Below, piece by piece: positions 62,814 to 64,000 of a stretch of 64,000 nucleotides of DNA. Source of the stretch: Lactobacillus intestinalis (GTDB lineage Bacteria; Bacillota; Bacilli; Lactobacillales; Lactobacillaceae). Numbering within the stretch: the first letter of the stretch is position 1; every line of letters starts with the position of its first letter. The stretch lies in the NCBI RefSeq assembly GCF_024397795.1, contig NZ_CP072985.1, positions 255,381-319,380 on the forward strand, written 5' to 3'. Both the position numbers and the translations under genes were made by a program. The notes under the pieces were generated by a model. It was given only the letters and a program-made list of their open reading frames with translations, was not told where the DNA came from and ran no database searches.

Positions 62814-63434
62814 ATGGTACAGACAATCATATCTGCTATTGGTGTTTATACTTCCACTAGTATCGATTATTTAATTGTTTTGATTATTTTATTTGCACAG
62901 CTATCACAGAATAAACAGAAATGGCAGATTTATGCGGGGCAATATTTAGGCACTGGCTTACTTGTAGGGGCGAGTTTAGTTGCTGCTTATGTCGTCAAAT
63001 TCGTGCCTGAAGCATGGATAGTTGGATTGCTTGGTTTAATCCCTATCTATTTAGGGATTCGCTTTGCAATTGTTGGAGAAGGTAAGGAAGAAGAAGAGGA
63101 AGAAACTATTGAAAGATTAGAACAAAGCAAGGCAAATCACCTTTTTTGGACAGTTACATTGCTGACAATTGCGTCTGGCGGAGATAATTTAGGTATCTAT
63201 ATACCTTATTTTGCTTCGTTATCTTGGTCACAGACCCTCGTGGCGTTGCTTGTGTTTGCAATCGGCGTAATTATCTTTTGCGAGCTTAGTCGGGTGCTAT
63301 CCTCTATTCCGTTAATATCCGAGACAATTGAAAAATACACGCGAATCATTGTGCCCTTAGTATTCATTCCACTTGGACTATACATCATGTATGAAAGTGG
63401 CACGATTGAGACTTTTCTGAACTTTATTTTATAG
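62814..63434 (+). CDS. cadD: CadD-family cadmium resistance transporter
   Basis: 206 aa with about six membrane helices. The family start (ISAIGVYTSTSIDYLIVLII) and LTIASGGDNLGIYIPYFASL are typical of plasmid-borne CadD, which exports or sequesters cadmium. An acidic loop (EEEEEETIERLEQS, about residues 91-107) is present. AGGAGG lies about 8 bases before the ATG. A terminator follows, and a regulator such as CadX is not seen in the window. Confidence 0.85.
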   Translation: MVQTIISAIGVYTSTSIDYLIVLIILFAQLSQNKQKWQIYAGQYLGTGLLVGASLVAAYVVKFVPEAWIVGLLGLIPIYLGIRFAIVGEGKEEEEEETIERLEQSKANHLFWTVTLLTIASGGDNLGIYIPYFASLSWSQTLVALLVFAIGVIIFCELSRVLSSIPLISETIEKYTRIIVPLVFIPLGLYIMYESGTIETFLNFIL

Positions 63435-63436
63435 AT

Positions 63437-63462
63437 AAAAAAGCCCCTTAAATGGGGCTTTT
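63437..63462 (+). terminator. Rho-independent terminator after cadD
   Basis: AAAAGCCCC pairs with GGGGCTTTT around six bases. Confidence 0.8.
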
Positions 63463-63543
63463 CTTATATTTTTTTGAATCCTAACCTCAAACCTCAGATA
63501 CTTTTTTTACTGCTAATTCGCCAAACCAAAGAATGGAGGACTT

Positions 63544-64000
63544 ATGATGAGTTATTTAGTCGCAAGAATGCAAAAGATGAAAGCTGGAAATTTAGTCGGC
63601 ATGGGTAATCATAATCAACGGTTAACTGACAATCATTTAAACAAAGAAATTGATACGGAACGCTCGTATTTGAATTATGACTTAGTCAATCGCACAGACA
63701 ATTATAAAACAGATATTCAGCAATTTATTAACGACAACAAATTGAGTAATCGTGCTGTCAGAAAAGATGCTGTATTAATAAACGAATGGATCATAACTTC
63801 TAATAACCAATTTTTTAAAGATAAAGACGATAAAGAAATTAAAGACTTTTTTGATACTGCGAAATCATATTTTGCGGACAAATTTTGTGATGAGAATATC
63901 CGCTACGCTCAAGGGCATTTAGACGAAACAACACCGCATATGCACTTAGGAATTGTGCCTTTCAATGCGGAAAATAAGCTATCAGCAAAGACTGTTTTTA
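63544..64000 (+). CDS. mob: MobV-family relaxase (Mob/Pre plasmid recombination enzyme), 3' end outside window
   Basis: The frame is open to the window edge (152 codons). The N-terminus [20 protein letters not shown] is the MobV signature. The metal-binding motif [15 protein letters not shown] with its His pair is present. It nicks oriT and starts transfer of mobilisable plasmids; Pre also recombines plasmids at the same site. GGAGG lies 6 bases before the ATG at 63544. Two ATGs are adjacent; the first is preferred. Confidence 0.93.
   Translation, partial: MMSYLVARMQKMKAGNLVGMGNHNQRLTDNHLNKEIDTERSYLNYDLVNRTDNYKTDIQQFINDNKLSNRAVRKDAVLINEWIITSNNQFFKDKDDKEIKDFFDTAKSYFADKFCDENIRYAQGHLDETTPHMHLGIVPFNAENKLSAKTVF

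Noticed and set aside
1..64000. tRNA, rRNA and insertion sequences
   Set aside because: None recognised: no tRNA-like cloverleaf with CCA-end context noticed, no rRNA blocks, and no transposase ORFs or terminal inverted repeats.

Overview
The window reads as chromosome of a low-GC host-associated Lactobacillus, most like the L. johnsonii/gasseri group. Supporting signs are a B12-dependent class II ribonucleotide reductase, a conjugated bile salt hydrolase, SLAP-domain and YSIRK/LPXTG surface proteins with Rib-type repeats, several OppA lipoproteins and DhaKLM. Names are assigned from remembered family motifs; no database search was run.

Layout. 1-8.9 kb: housekeeping genes (rtpR, nicotinamidase, a GT4 glycosyltransferase, an Eis-like acetyltransferase), a decayed sugar acetyltransferase and a candidate independent small RNA. 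8.9-21.2 kb: a surface/peptide-uptake block. It holds two OppA-like lipoproteins, one behind a Cys-rich leader peptide plus attenuator and one behind a T-box; an NlpC/P60 enzyme; a large Rib-repeat adhesin broken by one in-frame TAG; and a short tyrosine recombinase. 21.4-32.5 kb: PPK2, a Fic toxin with its partner, dhaKLM, a DUF1828 gene behind a frameshifted partner, a SLAP protein, htpX, menA and a deleted ppsA. 33-43 kb: a type I restriction operon (hsdR-hsdM-hsdS-KAP NTPase) with hsdS split by a 47-bp tandem duplication, next to a XerS-like recombinase. 43.5-48.6 kb: transporters, tag, a recombinase-like protein without catalytic residues, and a lipoprotein.

48,697-58,188 is a decayed prophage of about 9.5 kb with well-supported attachment sites. 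A 12-bp core sits in the 3' end of a lipoprotein gene, and both copies recreate the same C-terminus. It keeps integrase, CI/Cro-type regulators, antirepressor, HicAB, a truncated endolysin fused by deletion to a regulator gene, secreted proteins and an Abi-alpha-like protein. Several of its genes carry one-base indels in homopolymers. 58.2-62.1 kb returns to chromosome (lipoprotein, bsh, rarA, a YdjM-like membrane protein). From about 62.4 kb to the end the DNA is plasmid-like: a pMV158-type oriT, cadmium transporter cadD behind a short leader ORF, and the start of a MobV relaxase.

Recurring themes are amino-acid-sensing control of peptide uptake, variable or broken surface and restriction genes that may be switchable, and layered anti-phage functions (type I R-M with KAP NTPase, Fic pair, HicAB, Abi-alpha). 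I did not find a wholly unknown multi-gene system. The best candidates for new biology are the Cys leader/OppA unit, the reversible hsdS duplication and the two-promoter hicA/hicB arrangement.
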